This document shows positions 16,552 through 25,413 of a stretch of DNA of 64,000 nt, piece after piece. Every line of letters begins with the position of its first letter. The stretch's first letter is position 1. The stretch is taken from positions 248,001 through 312,000 of the forward strand of contig CBDDDI010000004.1 of assembly GCA_965226565.1 (NCBI GenBank), read 5' to 3'. The translations under genes were made by a program, and so were the position numbers. Below the pieces are notes generated by a model. The model searched no databases. It had not been told where the DNA came from and saw only the letters and a program-made list of their open reading frames with translations. This DNA comes from SZUA-444 sp965226565 (lineage in GTDB: Bacteria; Bacillota; Clostridia; Oscillospirales; Ruminococcaceae).

Positions 16552-17784
16552 TTATGAAGCTTTTCTCATGCTCATTCTCTCAACTTTTTCTCCTGCTTCT
16601 AACATGTTTTCAATAAATATTCCATATCCTTTTGTTGGATCATTGACAAAAACATGTGTTACTGCACCTACAATTTTACCGTTTTGGATTATAGGACTGC
16701 CACTCATTCCTTGTACAATTCCTCCACTTTCTTTTATAAGATTTTGATCTGTAACTTTTATAATCATATTTTTATCAAGTTTATTATTATAAGATATTTT
16801 TAAAATTTCTATATCGTATTCTTTTGGAGTATCACCTTTCAAAGTAGTATATATTTTTGCAGGTCCACTTTTTATTTCTTGTTTATATGCAACTTCAACA
16901 GGCATTCTATTACTTGGATTAGATTCTAATTTTCCGAAAACACCTGATGTATTATTAATTAGTAAATCTCCAATAGCTGTTGTTGAAACAAATGAACCAA
17001 TTAATTCTCCTGGAGTTCCAGAAATTCCTTTTGTAATTCCATCTATATTAACAGAAATAACTTCACCTTTTTGAATAGGCAATATGCTTCCTGTATCAAC
17101 ATCACATATAGGATGTCCTAAACCACCAAACACATGTGTTCCTGGCTCAAAATAAGTTATTGTGCCAATTCCTGCAGTGCTATCACGAAGCCACATTCCA
17201 GCCTTATATGAGCACTCAGACAACGAATAAACCGGTTTAAATCTTACTTTCATTATTTTTTGTTTTCTTTTTATATCAACTTCAATATATTTTCCTTTAC
17301 TTTGAGAAATTGTTTCTGAAATATCATTTTTTGATTTCACTTTTTTTCCGTTTATAGCAAATATTATATCACCTTTTTTTATACCACATTGTTCTGCTGG
17401 ACTGCAACATCCGTCATTACTAGTGACTTCAGAAAATCCAACAACCATAACACCTTTTGTTATTATTTTAATTCCAAAAGGATTCCCACTTGGAACAACT
17501 TTTTGAGTTTGTGTTTTTATTATAGAAACATCTTTTATTGGAATTACTCCAAAAAGTTTAAGCGTTGTAGTTTTACCTAAAGGAGTACTAAAAGAATTTG
17601 ATGCTTCACTATGCTTATTATTTGAGACAGCTTTTATATTGAAAGGACTTGAAAGTTTTAATGTCTCATTATTTTTTACATAAAAATTGCTTGGAAGATA
17701 GTAAATATAATATCCTGTTATTGCGCATACTGTTATTATTGATAAGATGAGTATTATATTAAATTTTTTTATAACATTTTTCAA
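16552..17784 (-). CDS. spoIVB: SpoIVB serine peptidase (sporulation sigma-K checkpoint)
   Basis: 410 aa, TTG start with AGGAGGG 6 nt upstream. A membrane anchor at residues 8-30, a PDZ domain (about 105-185, with KKGDIIFAINGKKV) and the S55 protease domain: FGGLGHPICDVDTG with the catalytic His, GISGTPGELIGSF, and GMSGSPIIQNGKIVGAVTHV with the catalytic Ser near residue 370, followed by NDPTKGYGIFIENML. In sporulating Firmicutes it is secreted from the forespore and triggers pro-sigma-K cleavage. It normally precedes spo0A; spo0A is not adjacent here. It is the clearest evidence that the organism forms endospores. I did not find a convincing sigma-F/G promoter. Confidence 0.96.
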   Translation of the reverse strand: MKNVIKKFNIILILSIITVCAITGYYIYYLPSNFYVKNNETLKLSSPFNIKAVSNNKHSEASNSFSTPLGKTTTLKLFGVIPIKDVSIIKTQTQKVVPSGNPFGIKIITKGVMVVGFSEVTSNDGCCSPAEQCGIKKGDIIFAINGKKVKSKNDISETISQSKGKYIEVDIKRKQKIMKVRFKPVYSLSECSYKAGMWLRDSTAGIGTITYFEPGTHVFGGLGHPICDVDTGSILPIQKGEVISVNIDGITKGISGTPGELIGSFVSTTAIGDLLINNTSGVFGKLESNPSNRMPVEVAYKQEIKSGPAKIYTTLKGDTPKEYDIEILKISYNNKLDKNMIIKVTDQNLIKESGGIVQGMSGSPIIQNGKIVGAVTHVFVNDPTKGYGIFIENMLEAGEKVERMSMRKAS

Positions 17785-17962
17785 AAATTTCCCTCCTTTG
17801 ATTTATTTCTATATAATTAATATAAACATAATTGCTTAATAAAAACATAAATTCAACAAGTATTATTTTCTATGAATATTAGTATTGAACAGCCAAATTT
17901 TTTTATTCAAAAATTAAAATTTTAAGTGAAATTTTGCTATTATAGTAACATATATAAAATAA

Positions 17963-17995
17963 AAATCCATCGACATAAAGCCGATGGATTTTTTA
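17963..17995. terminator. Terminator of the hydrogenase operon
   Basis: AAATCCATCG (17963-17972) pairs with CGATGGATTT (17982-17991) with T-runs on both strands. On the minus strand it lies 19 nt after the hydA stop. Confidence 0.88.
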
Positions 17996-18013
17996 AAATT
18001 TTTTTAAAAATTT

Positions 18014-19762
18014 TTATTTATATAATCCTCTTTCAACATATGAAGTATGTAAAACTTCATGTGCTTTATGTGAACCAGGTTCACCCAAGAATTCATTATA
18101 AACAGTTTGTATACTCTTATTGTCATGAGATTTTCTAAGTGGCATTTTTTCATCAAGACCATAAAGAACACTAGCTCTTAATGCTCTAATATCTGTTGTG
18201 TTTCTAACACTAGCAGGATGAATTGGTTGTCCACCACCATTTACACATCCACCTGGACAAGCCATGATTTCAATAAAATGATACTCTTCTTCTTTATTTT
18301 TAACTTTATCAAGAAGAACCTTAGCATTAGCAAGTCCTGAAGCAACAGCAACTTTAATATCCATTCCTGCAACATTATAAGTTTTTGTCTTAATTCCTTC
18401 AGTTCCTCTTACGTCCATAAAGTCAACACAAGGAAGTTCTTCACCTGTTAATGTTTCAACAGCAGTTCTAAGAGCAGCCTCCATAACACCACCTGTTGCA
18501 CCAAATATAACAGCAGCACCAGTTGATTCACCTAGCGGATCATCAAATCTTTCTTCTGGTAGATCATTAAATTGGATAGAAGCTTTTTTAATCATTCTTG
18601 CAAGTTCTCTTGTTGTGATAGAAATATCAACATCAGGAACTCCAGCAGCAGATTGATCTTCTCTTCCTATCTCAAATTTCTTAGCTGTACATGGCATAAC
18701 TGAAACCATAACTATATCTTTAGGATCAATTCCCATTTTTTGAGCGTAATATGTTTTAGTTATTGAACCAAACATTTGCATTGGAGATTTACAGCTTGAT
18801 AGATTATCAAGTAAATCTGGATAATAATGTTCACAATATTTAATCCAACCTGGTGAACATGATGTGATAAGTGGCAATGTACCACCATTTTTAACTCTAT
18901 GTAAGAATTCAGTAGCTTCTTCCATAATTGTAAGGTCAGCAGCAAAGTCAGTATCAAAAACTTTGTCAAATCCAAGACGACGAAGTGCTGCAACCATTCT
19001 GCCTTCAGAATCTGTACCAATTGGATTACCAAATTCCTCTGCCAAAGCAGATCTTACAGCAGGAGCTGTTTGTACAACAACATGTTTTGAATCATCAGCC
19101 AAAGCTTCCCAAACTTCACTAGTATTATCTTTTTCAGTTAAAGCACCTGTTGGACATGCAATTATACATTGCCCACAAGATACACAACTTGTAGCTGCCA
19201 AATCCATATCGAAAGCACAACCAATATTAGTTGAGAATCCTCTATCATTTGTGCCGATTACACCAATACCTTGAACTTTTGCACAAGCAGCTTCACATCT
19301 ACGACATAAAATACATTTACTGTTATCTCTAATCATATGTTTAGCTGAAGTGTCAACAGCATATTCAATCTTTTCGCCTTCATAGTAATCTTCTTGTTCA
19401 ATGCCCATTTCGTTACATAGTTTCTGTAATTCGCAATTACCTGAACGTACACATGATAGACATTCTTTTCTATGAATTGAAAGAATAAGTTGTAATGTTT
19501 GTTTTCTTGATTCAAGAACTCTAGGAGTGTTTGTGAAAACTTCCATACCTTCAAATATTGGATACATACAAGAAGCAACTAAACTTCTTGCACCTTTAAC
19601 TTCAACAACACAAATACGGCAAGCACCAATCTCATTTATTTCTTTAAGAAAACAAAGTGTAGGAATTTCGATATTTGCAAGTCTTGCAGCCTCAAGTATA
19701 GTTGAACCTTTTGGTGCAGAAAAATCTACACCATTTATTTTGATATTAATAAGTTGTTCCAT
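18014..19762 (-). CDS. hydA: [FeFe] hydrogenase catalytic subunit HydA, NAD-linked/bifurcating type
   Basis: 582 aa from ATG 19762 (AGAGGTGA upstream). Domains: [2Fe-2S] (Cys37, 48, 51, 65); His97-Cys101-Cys104-Cys110 cluster; two [4Fe-4S] clusters (Cys150/153/156/160 and 193/196/199/203); the H-cluster domain; a C-terminal small-subunit-like tail ending in a HEVLHTSY motif. H-cluster motifs are TSCSPGW (L1), MPCTAKKFE (L2, Cys358) and EIMACPGGCVNGGGQP (L3, Cys502, Cys506). Ser303 sits where CpI has ligand Cys300. With HydB and HydC next to it, the enzyme probably couples NADH and reduced ferredoxin oxidation to H2 formation, reversibly, in the cytoplasm. Confidence 0.96.
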   Translation of the reverse strand: MEQLINIKINGVDFSAPKGSTILEAARLANIEIPTLCFLKEINEIGACRICVVEVKGARSLVASCMYPIFEGMEVFTNTPRVLESRKQTLQLILSIHRKECLSCVRSGNCELQKLCNEMGIEQEDYYEGEKIEYAVDTSAKHMIRDNSKCILCRRCEAACAKVQGIGVIGTNDRGFSTNIGCAFDMDLAATSCVSCGQCIIACPTGALTEKDNTSEVWEALADDSKHVVVQTAPAVRSALAEEFGNPIGTDSEGRMVAALRRLGFDKVFDTDFAADLTIMEEATEFLHRVKNGGTLPLITSCSPGWIKYCEHYYPDLLDNLSSCKSPMQMFGSITKTYYAQKMGIDPKDIVMVSVMPCTAKKFEIGREDQSAAGVPDVDISITTRELARMIKKASIQFNDLPEERFDDPLGESTGAAVIFGATGGVMEAALRTAVETLTGEELPCVDFMDVRGTEGIKTKTYNVAGMDIKVAVASGLANAKVLLDKVKNKEEEYHFIEIMACPGGCVNGGGQPIHPASVRNTTDIRALRASVLYGLDEKMPLRKSHDNKSIQTVYNEFLGEPGSHKAHEVLHTSYVERGLYK

Positions 19763-19773
19763 TTTTCTCACCT

Positions 19774-21564
19774 CTATTTCTTAACAATCGCGTTAAATTT
19801 ACATTTTTCCATACATGCACCACATTTAATACATTTTTCTGTATCAATAACGTGAGTACCTTTAACTTCGCCTGAAATAGCTCCAACAGGACAAACTCTT
19901 GCACATGCAGTACAACCTTTACACTTATCTTCAATAATTTCATAAGTTAGAAGGTCTTTACATACGCCAGCAGGACATTTCTTATCAACAATATGTGAAA
20001 TATATTCATGTCTGAAATATTTTAATGTTGAAAGAACTGGATTCGGAGCAGTTTGTCCAAGTCCACAAAGAGCATTATCTTTTATGTAATAACAAAGTTT
20101 TTCAAGTTTGTCTAAATCATCAAGAGTTGCTTTACCTTTTGTAATCTTATCAAGTATTTCGTACATTCTCTTTGTACCAACACGACAAGGTGTACATTTT
20201 CCGCAAGATTCATCAACAGTGAATTCTAAGAAGAATTTAGCTATATCAACCATACAGTTGTCTTCATCCATTACGATAAGTCCACCTGAACCCATCATTG
20301 ATCCAATTGAAATAAGATTATCATAATCTATTGGAATATCAAGATGTTCAGCAGGAATACATCCGCCTGAAGGTCCACCTGTTTGAGCTGCTTTAAATTT
20401 CTTACCTTTTGGAATTCCTCCACCAATGTCTTCAACAATTGTACGTAAAGTTGTACCCATAGGAACTTCAACAAGACCTGTGTGATTAATTTTACCGCCT
20501 AGTGCGAATACTTTAGTACCTTTTGATTTTTCTGTACCCATTGATGAGAACCAATCAGCACCATTAAGAATAATTTGAGGTACATTAGCATAAGTCTCAA
20601 CATTGTTCAGAATTGTTGGTTTTTCAAAAAGACCTTTTTGAGCTGGGAATGGAGGACGAGTTCTAGGCTCACCACGATTACCTTCAATAGAAGTCATAAG
20701 AGCTGTTTCTTCACCACAAACAAATGCTCCAGCACCAAGTCTTAAACCAATATCAAAATCAAAACCTGTTCCTAATATATCTTTACCAAGCAATCCATAT
20801 TCTCTTGCTTGTTTAATAGCAATTTCTAAACGCTCAACAGCGATAGGATATTCAGCACGAACATATATGTAACCTTGAGAAGCGCCAATTGCATAACCAG
20901 CAATAGCCATAGCTTCTAAAACAACATGTGGATCTCCTTCAAGAACAGAACGATCCATAAATGCGCCTGGATCTCCTTCATCAGCATTACAACATACATA
21001 TTTTTGTCCACCTTTTACAAGGTCTTTAGCAAGTTGCCACTTTCTACCTGTTGGGAAACCACCGCCTCCACGTCCACGTAGACCTGAATCAAGAATACAT
21101 TTTACAACATCATCAGAAGACATTTCTTTAAGAACTTTTTCCAAAGCTGCATAACCATCAAGTCCGATATATTCATCAATACATTCTGGATTAATAACAC
21201 CACAATTTTTTAGTGCTACTCTTTTTTGATGTTTATAGAATTCTGTATCATTAATTGATTTAATTCCATTTTTACTTAATGTTTCATCATAAACAAGATG
21301 TGTAACTACTCTACCTTTTAGCAAATGTTCCTCAACTATTTCAGGAATATTTTCCTCTTTAACCATTGAATAAAATGTGCCTTCTGGGTAAACGATCATA
21401 ATTGGACCTAAAGAACATAGTCCAAAACAACCTGTTTTTACAACTTGAACTTCTTTATTTAAACCTTTTTTGTCAATCTCTTCTTGTAAAGTTTTAATTA
21501 TCTTCGCGCTTCCAGAAGAAGAACAACCTGTTCCTCCGCATACTAAAACGTGTGAACGATACAT
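19774..21564 (-). CDS. hydB: HydB: NuoF-like NAD(H)/FMN subunit of the hydrogenase
   Basis: 596 aa. An N-terminal thioredoxin-like [2Fe-2S] domain (Cys9, Cys14, Cys46, Cys50) is followed by the 51-kDa NuoF domain with GLRGRGGGGFPTGRKW and CNADEGDPGAFMDRS for FMN/NAD binding, SLBB, then SCGKCTPCRVGT (Cys454/457/460 and Cys500, [4Fe-4S]), and two C-terminal [4Fe-4S] motifs (Cys548-558 and Cys578-588). This fused architecture is that of HydB of electron-bifurcating HydABC enzymes. The hydA start is 11 nt downstream; AGGAAGG precedes its own ATG. Confidence 0.95.
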   Translation of the reverse strand: MYRSHVLVCGGTGCSSSGSAKIIKTLQEEIDKKGLNKEVQVVKTGCFGLCSLGPIMIVYPEGTFYSMVKEENIPEIVEEHLLKGRVVTHLVYDETLSKNGIKSINDTEFYKHQKRVALKNCGVINPECIDEYIGLDGYAALEKVLKEMSSDDVVKCILDSGLRGRGGGGFPTGRKWQLAKDLVKGGQKYVCCNADEGDPGAFMDRSVLEGDPHVVLEAMAIAGYAIGASQGYIYVRAEYPIAVERLEIAIKQAREYGLLGKDILGTGFDFDIGLRLGAGAFVCGEETALMTSIEGNRGEPRTRPPFPAQKGLFEKPTILNNVETYANVPQIILNGADWFSSMGTEKSKGTKVFALGGKINHTGLVEVPMGTTLRTIVEDIGGGIPKGKKFKAAQTGGPSGGCIPAEHLDIPIDYDNLISIGSMMGSGGLIVMDEDNCMVDIAKFFLEFTVDESCGKCTPCRVGTKRMYEILDKITKGKATLDDLDKLEKLCYYIKDNALCGLGQTAPNPVLSTLKYFRHEYISHIVDKKCPAGVCKDLLTYEIIEDKCKGCTACARVCPVGAISGEVKGTHVIDTEKCIKCGACMEKCKFNAIVKK

Positions 21565-21582
21565 TTTAATTCACCTTCCTTC

Positions 21583-21945
21583 CTACTTCTGTATAGTATA
21601 TTCTCCAACAATTTTGCCACGCATTATATGTTGTTCAAATACTCTTTTCGCCTTTTGCTCATCCATTTTTATATAAGTTACTTTTTCTTTTCCAGGTGCA
21701 TAAACCTCTACAATAGGTTCATTCATACACATTCCAATACATCCTGTTTGTGTAACAACTACATTGTCAATATTATTTTCATTTATTAATTCAGAAAATG
21801 CAAGCAATACTGGTTTTGCACCTGCTGCAATTCCACAAGTTGCCATTCCAACAACAATTCTCGTTGTATTGTTATCTTCTGATCTCAAACCTACTTGAGA
21901 TTTCATTTTATCTCTAATATTTTTTAATTCTTCAAATGTTTTCAT
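21583..21945 (-). CDS. Thioredoxin-like [2Fe-2S] ferredoxin of the hydrogenase operon
   Basis: 120 aa. GMATCGIAAGAKP (Cys near residue 37) and TQTGCIGMCMNEP (two Cys near residues 68 and 72) match the small thioredoxin-fold ferredoxins that lie between hydC and hydB in many clostridial HydABC operons. The fourth ligand of a classical NuoE site is not obvious. It may pass electrons between HydC and HydB or assist assembly; this role is inferred from context. AGGAGG precedes the ATG; hydB follows after 18 nt. Confidence 0.88.
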   Translation of the reverse strand: MKTFEELKNIRDKMKSQVGLRSEDNNTTRIVVGMATCGIAAGAKPVLLAFSELINENNIDNVVVTQTGCIGMCMNEPIVEVYAPGKEKVTYIKMDEQKAKRVFEQHIMRGKIVGEYTIQK

Positions 21946-21961
21946 TTCAATCCTCCTTAAG

Positions 21962-22516
21962 TTAAAATATCATACCTTGGTCTATATCACTTTTATTTTG
22001 CTCTAAAAAATCTTTAATAAAATTAGTGACTTCTTTTGTATTCATATTATTTTGTCCAACAATTTTTTTTATCTCTCTTGTGTCAAGCACAAATTCTTTT
22101 TCGTTTATTTTGTATGTATAAACAATGTCAATTTCAGTATTTGAAATCACTAAAAGATAAATAGTAGAATTTATATCTCCAAGCGGAGTTCGATCAATGT
22201 TATTTAGTTCAAACTCAGCAGTTATTGTCGTTCCTATTCCTAAATCTGATTTAATATCAAGATAACCACCTGACTGTGCAGCTGATTGTTTTAATAATGG
22301 AATACCAAGTCCTACTTTTCTTGATGTCCTTGTTGTAAAAAAAGGATCATTAACCTTAAATAAATCCTCTTTGGAAATCCCTTGACCATTGTCAGAGATT
22401 ACAATCGAAAGAGAATTTTTATCAGTATCAATATTAATAGATATCTTTATGAGTGTTGATTTTGCTCTTATAGAATTTTGAACAATATCAAGAATATTAA
22501 GTGATAATTCCTTCAT
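21962..22516 (-). CDS. GHKL-type ATP-binding protein in the hydrogenase operon
   Basis: 184 aa. Only a histidine-kinase-type ATPase domain is present: N-box NILDIVQNSIRA (residues 7-18), G1 box VISDNGQGIS and the FFTTRTSRKVGLGIPLLK region, then a 70-residue C-terminal part without known motif. There is no dimerisation/phosphoacceptor domain or sensor domain. Such ATPases are regular members of clostridial hydABC operons; a regulatory or maturation role is presumed. The stop of hydC and this start are 6 nt apart. A second, RsbW-like ATPase lies at 23650-24072 in the divergent operon. Confidence 0.88.
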   Translation of the reverse strand: MKELSLNILDIVQNSIRAKSTLIKISINIDTDKNSLSIVISDNGQGISKEDLFKVNDPFFTTRTSRKVGLGIPLLKQSAAQSGGYLDIKSDLGIGTTITAEFELNNIDRTPLGDINSTIYLLVISNTEIDIVYTYKINEKEFVLDTREIKKIVGQNNMNTKEVTNFIKDFLEQNKSDIDQGMIF

Positions 22517-22522
22517 AACTTA

Positions 22523-23020
22523 TTAATCTTTATACTTAGCTAAGATTTTATCTACGTCATCAACAGTTAGTTTTCCGTAAACATCATCGTTAACTGTAAG
22601 TACAGGAGCCAATCCACATGCACCTATGCATCGACATGATTCAAGTGAAAATTTTCCATCAGATGTACATGTTTCTGAATCTTTAAGTCCAAGCTTTTCT
22701 TTAAGCTTTTCATAAATGTCTCCAGATCCTTTTACATAACACGCTGTTCCTAGACAGACTGAGATATTATACTTTCCTTTTGGATATAAAGAAAATTGCG
22801 AATAGAATGTCACTACTCCATATATCTTTTCAAGTGGAATATCCATTTCTACAGCGATTATTTCTTGTACCTCAATAGGAAGGTAGCCATAAATCTCTTG
22901 TGCTTCTTGTAGAATAGGCATTAATGAACCTTTTATGTCTTTTTTTTCATTAATTACTTCTACAAGTTTAATTTCTTGTTCTTTTGTACCGTTGAACGGT
23001 ATAGTAGGTATAGAACCCAT
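22523..23020 (-). CDS. hydC: HydC: NuoE-like [2Fe-2S] subunit of the hydrogenase
   Basis: 165 aa from ATG 23020, with GGAGGAGG upstream; the in-frame TTG at 23041 overlaps that site and is rejected. The thioredoxin-like NuoE fold is shown by LPIEVQEIIAVEMDIPLEKIYGV (helices, split here by position 50-75), CLGTACYVKGS (Cys-x4-Cys) and CRCIGACGLAP (Cys-x3-Cys), the four [2Fe-2S] ligands. It completes the HydABC set and is first in the operon, directly behind the promoter at 23094-23122. Confidence 0.95.
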   Translation of the reverse strand: MGSIPTIPFNGTKEQEIKLVEVINEKKDIKGSLMPILQEAQEIYGYLPIEVQEIIAVEMDIPLEKIYGVVTFYSQFSLYPKGKYNISVCLGTACYVKGSGDIYEKLKEKLGLKDSETCTSDGKFSLESCRCIGACGLAPVLTVNDDVYGKLTVDDVDKILAKYKD

Positions 23021-23072
23021 AGTGTACAACCTCCTCCACAAAACTATTTGCAGTTTAATTAGTAATATAAAA

Positions 23073-23091
23073 ATTGATATAATGCATCAAT
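23073..23091. promoter_or_regulatory. Candidate operator at the hydrogenase promoter
   Basis: ATTGAT (23073-23078), 7-nt spacer, ATCAAT (23086-23091): an inverted repeat just downstream of the minus-strand -10 box, overlapping the predicted start. It does not match the Rex consensus. Confidence 0.4.
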
Positions 23092-23093
23092 CT

Positions 23094-23122
23094 ATTATAC
23101 CATTTGCTACATACATTTTCTA
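23094..23122 (-). promoter_or_regulatory. Predicted promoter of the hydC-hydA operon
   Basis: On the minus strand TAGAAA (23122-23117), 17-nt spacer, TATAAT (23099-23094), with an extended TGG before the -10. The leader to hydC is about 65 nt. Confidence 0.7.
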
Positions 23123-23237
23123 TTAGAATCCTATACATATATATACGAATTTTATTGTGAATTTTAACTAAATACACTAAATTGCTATTTCAACACCCAT
23201 TTTTATGCAAATATTTACTACAGTTTTTCTATTATTC

Positions 23238-23266
23238 TTGAATTTAACACTAAAAAATGATAAGAT
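23238..23266 (+). promoter_or_regulatory. Predicted promoter of the hydrogenase-sensor-like operon
   Basis: TTGAAT (23238-23243), 17-nt spacer, TAAGAT (23261-23266), 37 nt ahead of the first start codon. It is divergent from the hydrogenase promoter, 115 nt away. Confidence 0.65.
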
Positions 23267-23303
23267 AGTAAAAAGATTAATTTGTGTTTTGGAGGATTAT
23301 AGT

Positions 23304-23657
23304 ATGACTGTAAACATTGTCCAAGAACTGCTTTCTGCACAAATTTTGTGTTGTGAAAATAATATTCACCTCAAACTCGAATGTGCTTGCGGATCTGATA
23401 TGATGAGCGATGTTCTAGCTTTTATTAAAAAACCTTCAGTTCTTCTTACTGGACTTTGTAATCTTCAAGTTGTTAGAACTGCTGAAATGATGGATATTGT
23501 TTGCATATGTTTTGTTAGAGGTAAATTACCTAGCAAAGATATGATTAATCTTGCTAAAGAAAAAGGTATTGTTTTACTTTCCACAAATCTAAGAATGTTT
23601 CCTGCTTGTGGAATTTTATATGCAAACGGATTACATGGAGGTGGTATTGTTGAATGA
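23304..23657 (+). CDS. DRTGG-domain protein 1
   Basis: 117 aa from ATG 23304 (GGAGG 7 nt upstream). It is essentially one DRTGG-type domain: an N-terminal helix TVNIVQELLSAQIL, KPSVLLTGLCNLQVVRTAEMMDI in the centre (split around residue 55) and VRGKLPSKDMINLAKEKGIVLLST near the end. DRTGG domains adjoin CBS and kinase/transacetylase domains elsewhere and probably bind a small ligand. It is first in a five-gene operon; its stop overlaps the next start by 8 nt. Its exact role is unknown; the same domain appears again at 25414-25749. Confidence 0.82.
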   Translation: MTVNIVQELLSAQILCCENNIHLKLECACGSDMMSDVLAFIKKPSVLLTGLCNLQVVRTAEMMDIVCICFVRGKLPSKDMINLAKEKGIVLLSTNLRMFPACGILYANGLHGGGIVE

Positions 23658-24072
23658 AGCATTAAGCCTTGATTATGAAGTTTGTGGAGAAGATTTTACT
23701 CGTGCTGGAGAAGCTTCAAGTGATTTGAAAACTAAATTGAAACAAATTGGTGTTTCTCCTGATATAGTTAGAAAAGTTGCTATTGCTATGTATGAAGGTG
23801 AAATAAATATGTTTATTCATGCTTCTGGTGGCAATATCAATGTTAAAATTTCTCCTGAACAAATTAACATTACTTTGAAAGATAATGGACCTGGTATAGA
23901 AAGTGTTGAAAAGGCTATGCAAGAAGGTTTTTCAACTGCTGATGAACGTGTTCGCCAACTTGGATTTGGAGCTGGCATGGGACTTCCTAATATGAAAAAA
24001 TACTCTGATGATATGAAAATTGACACTGTACTTGGAGTAGGTACAACTATTAATATGAAAATAAATCTTTAA
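23650..24072 (+). CDS. RsbW-like serine kinase / anti-sigma-type ATPase
   Basis: 140 aa from TTG 23650, 8 nt after GGAGG (TTG 23647 is an alternative). It is a minimal GHKL domain: N-box VAIAMYEGEINMFIHA (Glu and Asn for Mg-ATP), G1 box LKDNGPGIES and G2 box GAGMGLPNMKK. This is the layout of RsbW/SpoIIAB anti-sigma kinases, though no sigma factor or STAS anti-antagonist is adjacent. The start lies inside the preceding gene, so translation is coupled. Together with the Fe-S protein downstream it suggests redox-controlled phosphorylation or partner switching; that is inference. Confidence 0.85.
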   Translation: MNEALSLDYEVCGEDFTRAGEASSDLKTKLKQIGVSPDIVRKVAIAMYEGEINMFIHASGGNINVKISPEQINITLKDNGPGIESVEKAMQEGFSTADERVRQLGFGAGMGLPNMKKYSDDMKIDTVLGVGTTINMKINL

Positions 24073-24128
24073 TAAAAATTAGCAAAATTGATTTTTTGCA
24101 TATGTATAAAATTAAAGCGAGGTTAAAA

Positions 24129-25391
24129 ATGGATAATTTTTTTCACTCTGTTACTTTGGATAAAGATCTTTGTAAAGGTTGTACAAACTGTATTAAAAGA
24201 TGTCCAACTCAAGCAATTCGTGTTCGTAATGGTAAAGCTTCTATAATAAAAGAACGTTGTATTGATTGTGGTGAGTGTATCAGAGTTTGTCCTTATCATG
24301 CTAAAATTGCAACTTATGATAATTTAGATGTCTTAAAAAAATATAAATACACTGTTGCTTTGCCTGCACCATCTTTTTATGGACAGTTTAATAATCTAGA
24401 TGATGTCAATATTATTCTTAGAGCTTTACTTCTTTTAGGTTTTGATGATGTTTTTGAAGTAAGTGCTGCTGCTGAAATCGTTAGTGCAATGTCAAGAGAA
24501 TATATTGCAAATCATAAAGAAAAACTTCCTTTTATAAGCACTGCTTGTCCTAGTGTTGTTAGGTTAATACGAGTTAGATTTCCTAATTTGATTCCTCATT
24601 TATTACCTATAAATGCGCCAATTGAAGTTGCTGCTTTATTAGCTAAAAAAAGAGCTCAAGAAAAAACAGGATATGATTTTGATGACATAGGAATAATTTT
24701 TATTTCTCCATGTCCTGCAAAAGTTACTGCTGTTAACGCTCCTATTAACAACGAAATTTCTTTTATAAATAATGTTGTTGCTATTAAAGATGTGTATACA
24801 GAAATTTTGCCTTTTATGAAAACTGCTCAAGATGACACAAAACAAATTGCTACATCTGGAAAACTTGGCATTAGCTGGGGTCAAAGCGGCGGAGAATCAG
24901 ATGGACTTCTTTTAGATAACTATCTTGCGGCTGATGGTATTGAAAATGTAATAAAAGTTCTTGAAGATCTTGAAGATTCAAAAATTTCTAACATAGAATT
25001 TATTGAGCTAAACGCATGTAACGGAGGATGTGTTGGCGGTGTTCTTCAAGTAGAAAATCCATACATAGCTAAAGCAAAAATTAAACGTTTGAAACGTTTA
25101 ATGCCTGCTACAAAAACACAAATTAGTATTGATGAAATTGAAAACGCTTTTTGGCAATCAGAAATTAAATATGAACCTGTATTTAAACTTTCTGAAGATT
25201 TATCAGAAAGTATAACTTTAATGTCTAAAGTAAATGATATTCAAAATCGTTTACCTGGACTTGATTGTGGATCTTGTGGAGCTCCTACATGTAGAGCTTT
25301 AGCTGAAGATGTTGTTCGTGGAGTTGCTAGCGAAACTGACTGTATCCATCTTTTAAGAGGATATTTAGAAGCATTTACTGATAATTTTTAA
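24129..25391 (+). CDS. Small hydrogenase-like Fe-S protein, sensor-type (group C/D-like)
   Basis: 420 aa from ATG 24129 (GAGG upstream). Two [4Fe-4S] motifs (Cys15/18/21/25 and Cys44/47/50/54) lead into an [FeFe]-hydrogenase large domain with all four cubane ligands: Cys140 in STACPSV, Cys195 in SPCPAK, and Cys297 and Cys301 in NACNGGCVGG. The 55-residue gap 140-195 equals that of CpI 300-355. The proton-relay Cys is Ala139. No small-subunit tail is present; instead a C-terminal [4Fe-4S] motif has Cys380/383/388/405 (LDCGSCGAPTC). No PAS domain. It is probably an H2 or redox sensor rather than a turnover enzyme. Confidence 0.85.
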   Translation: MDNFFHSVTLDKDLCKGCTNCIKRCPTQAIRVRNGKASIIKERCIDCGECIRVCPYHAKIATYDNLDVLKKYKYTVALPAPSFYGQFNNLDDVNIILRALLLLGFDDVFEVSAAAEIVSAMSREYIANHKEKLPFISTACPSVVRLIRVRFPNLIPHLLPINAPIEVAALLAKKRAQEKTGYDFDDIGIIFISPCPAKVTAVNAPINNEISFINNVVAIKDVYTEILPFMKTAQDDTKQIATSGKLGISWGQSGGESDGLLLDNYLAADGIENVIKVLEDLEDSKISNIEFIELNACNGGCVGGVLQVENPYIAKAKIKRLKRLMPATKTQISIDEIENAFWQSEIKYEPVFKLSEDLSESITLMSKVNDIQNRLPGLDCGSCGAPTCRALAEDVVRGVASETDCIHLLRGYLEAFTDNF

Positions 25392-25413
25392 TATTATCTA
25401 AAAGGAGAGTTAT

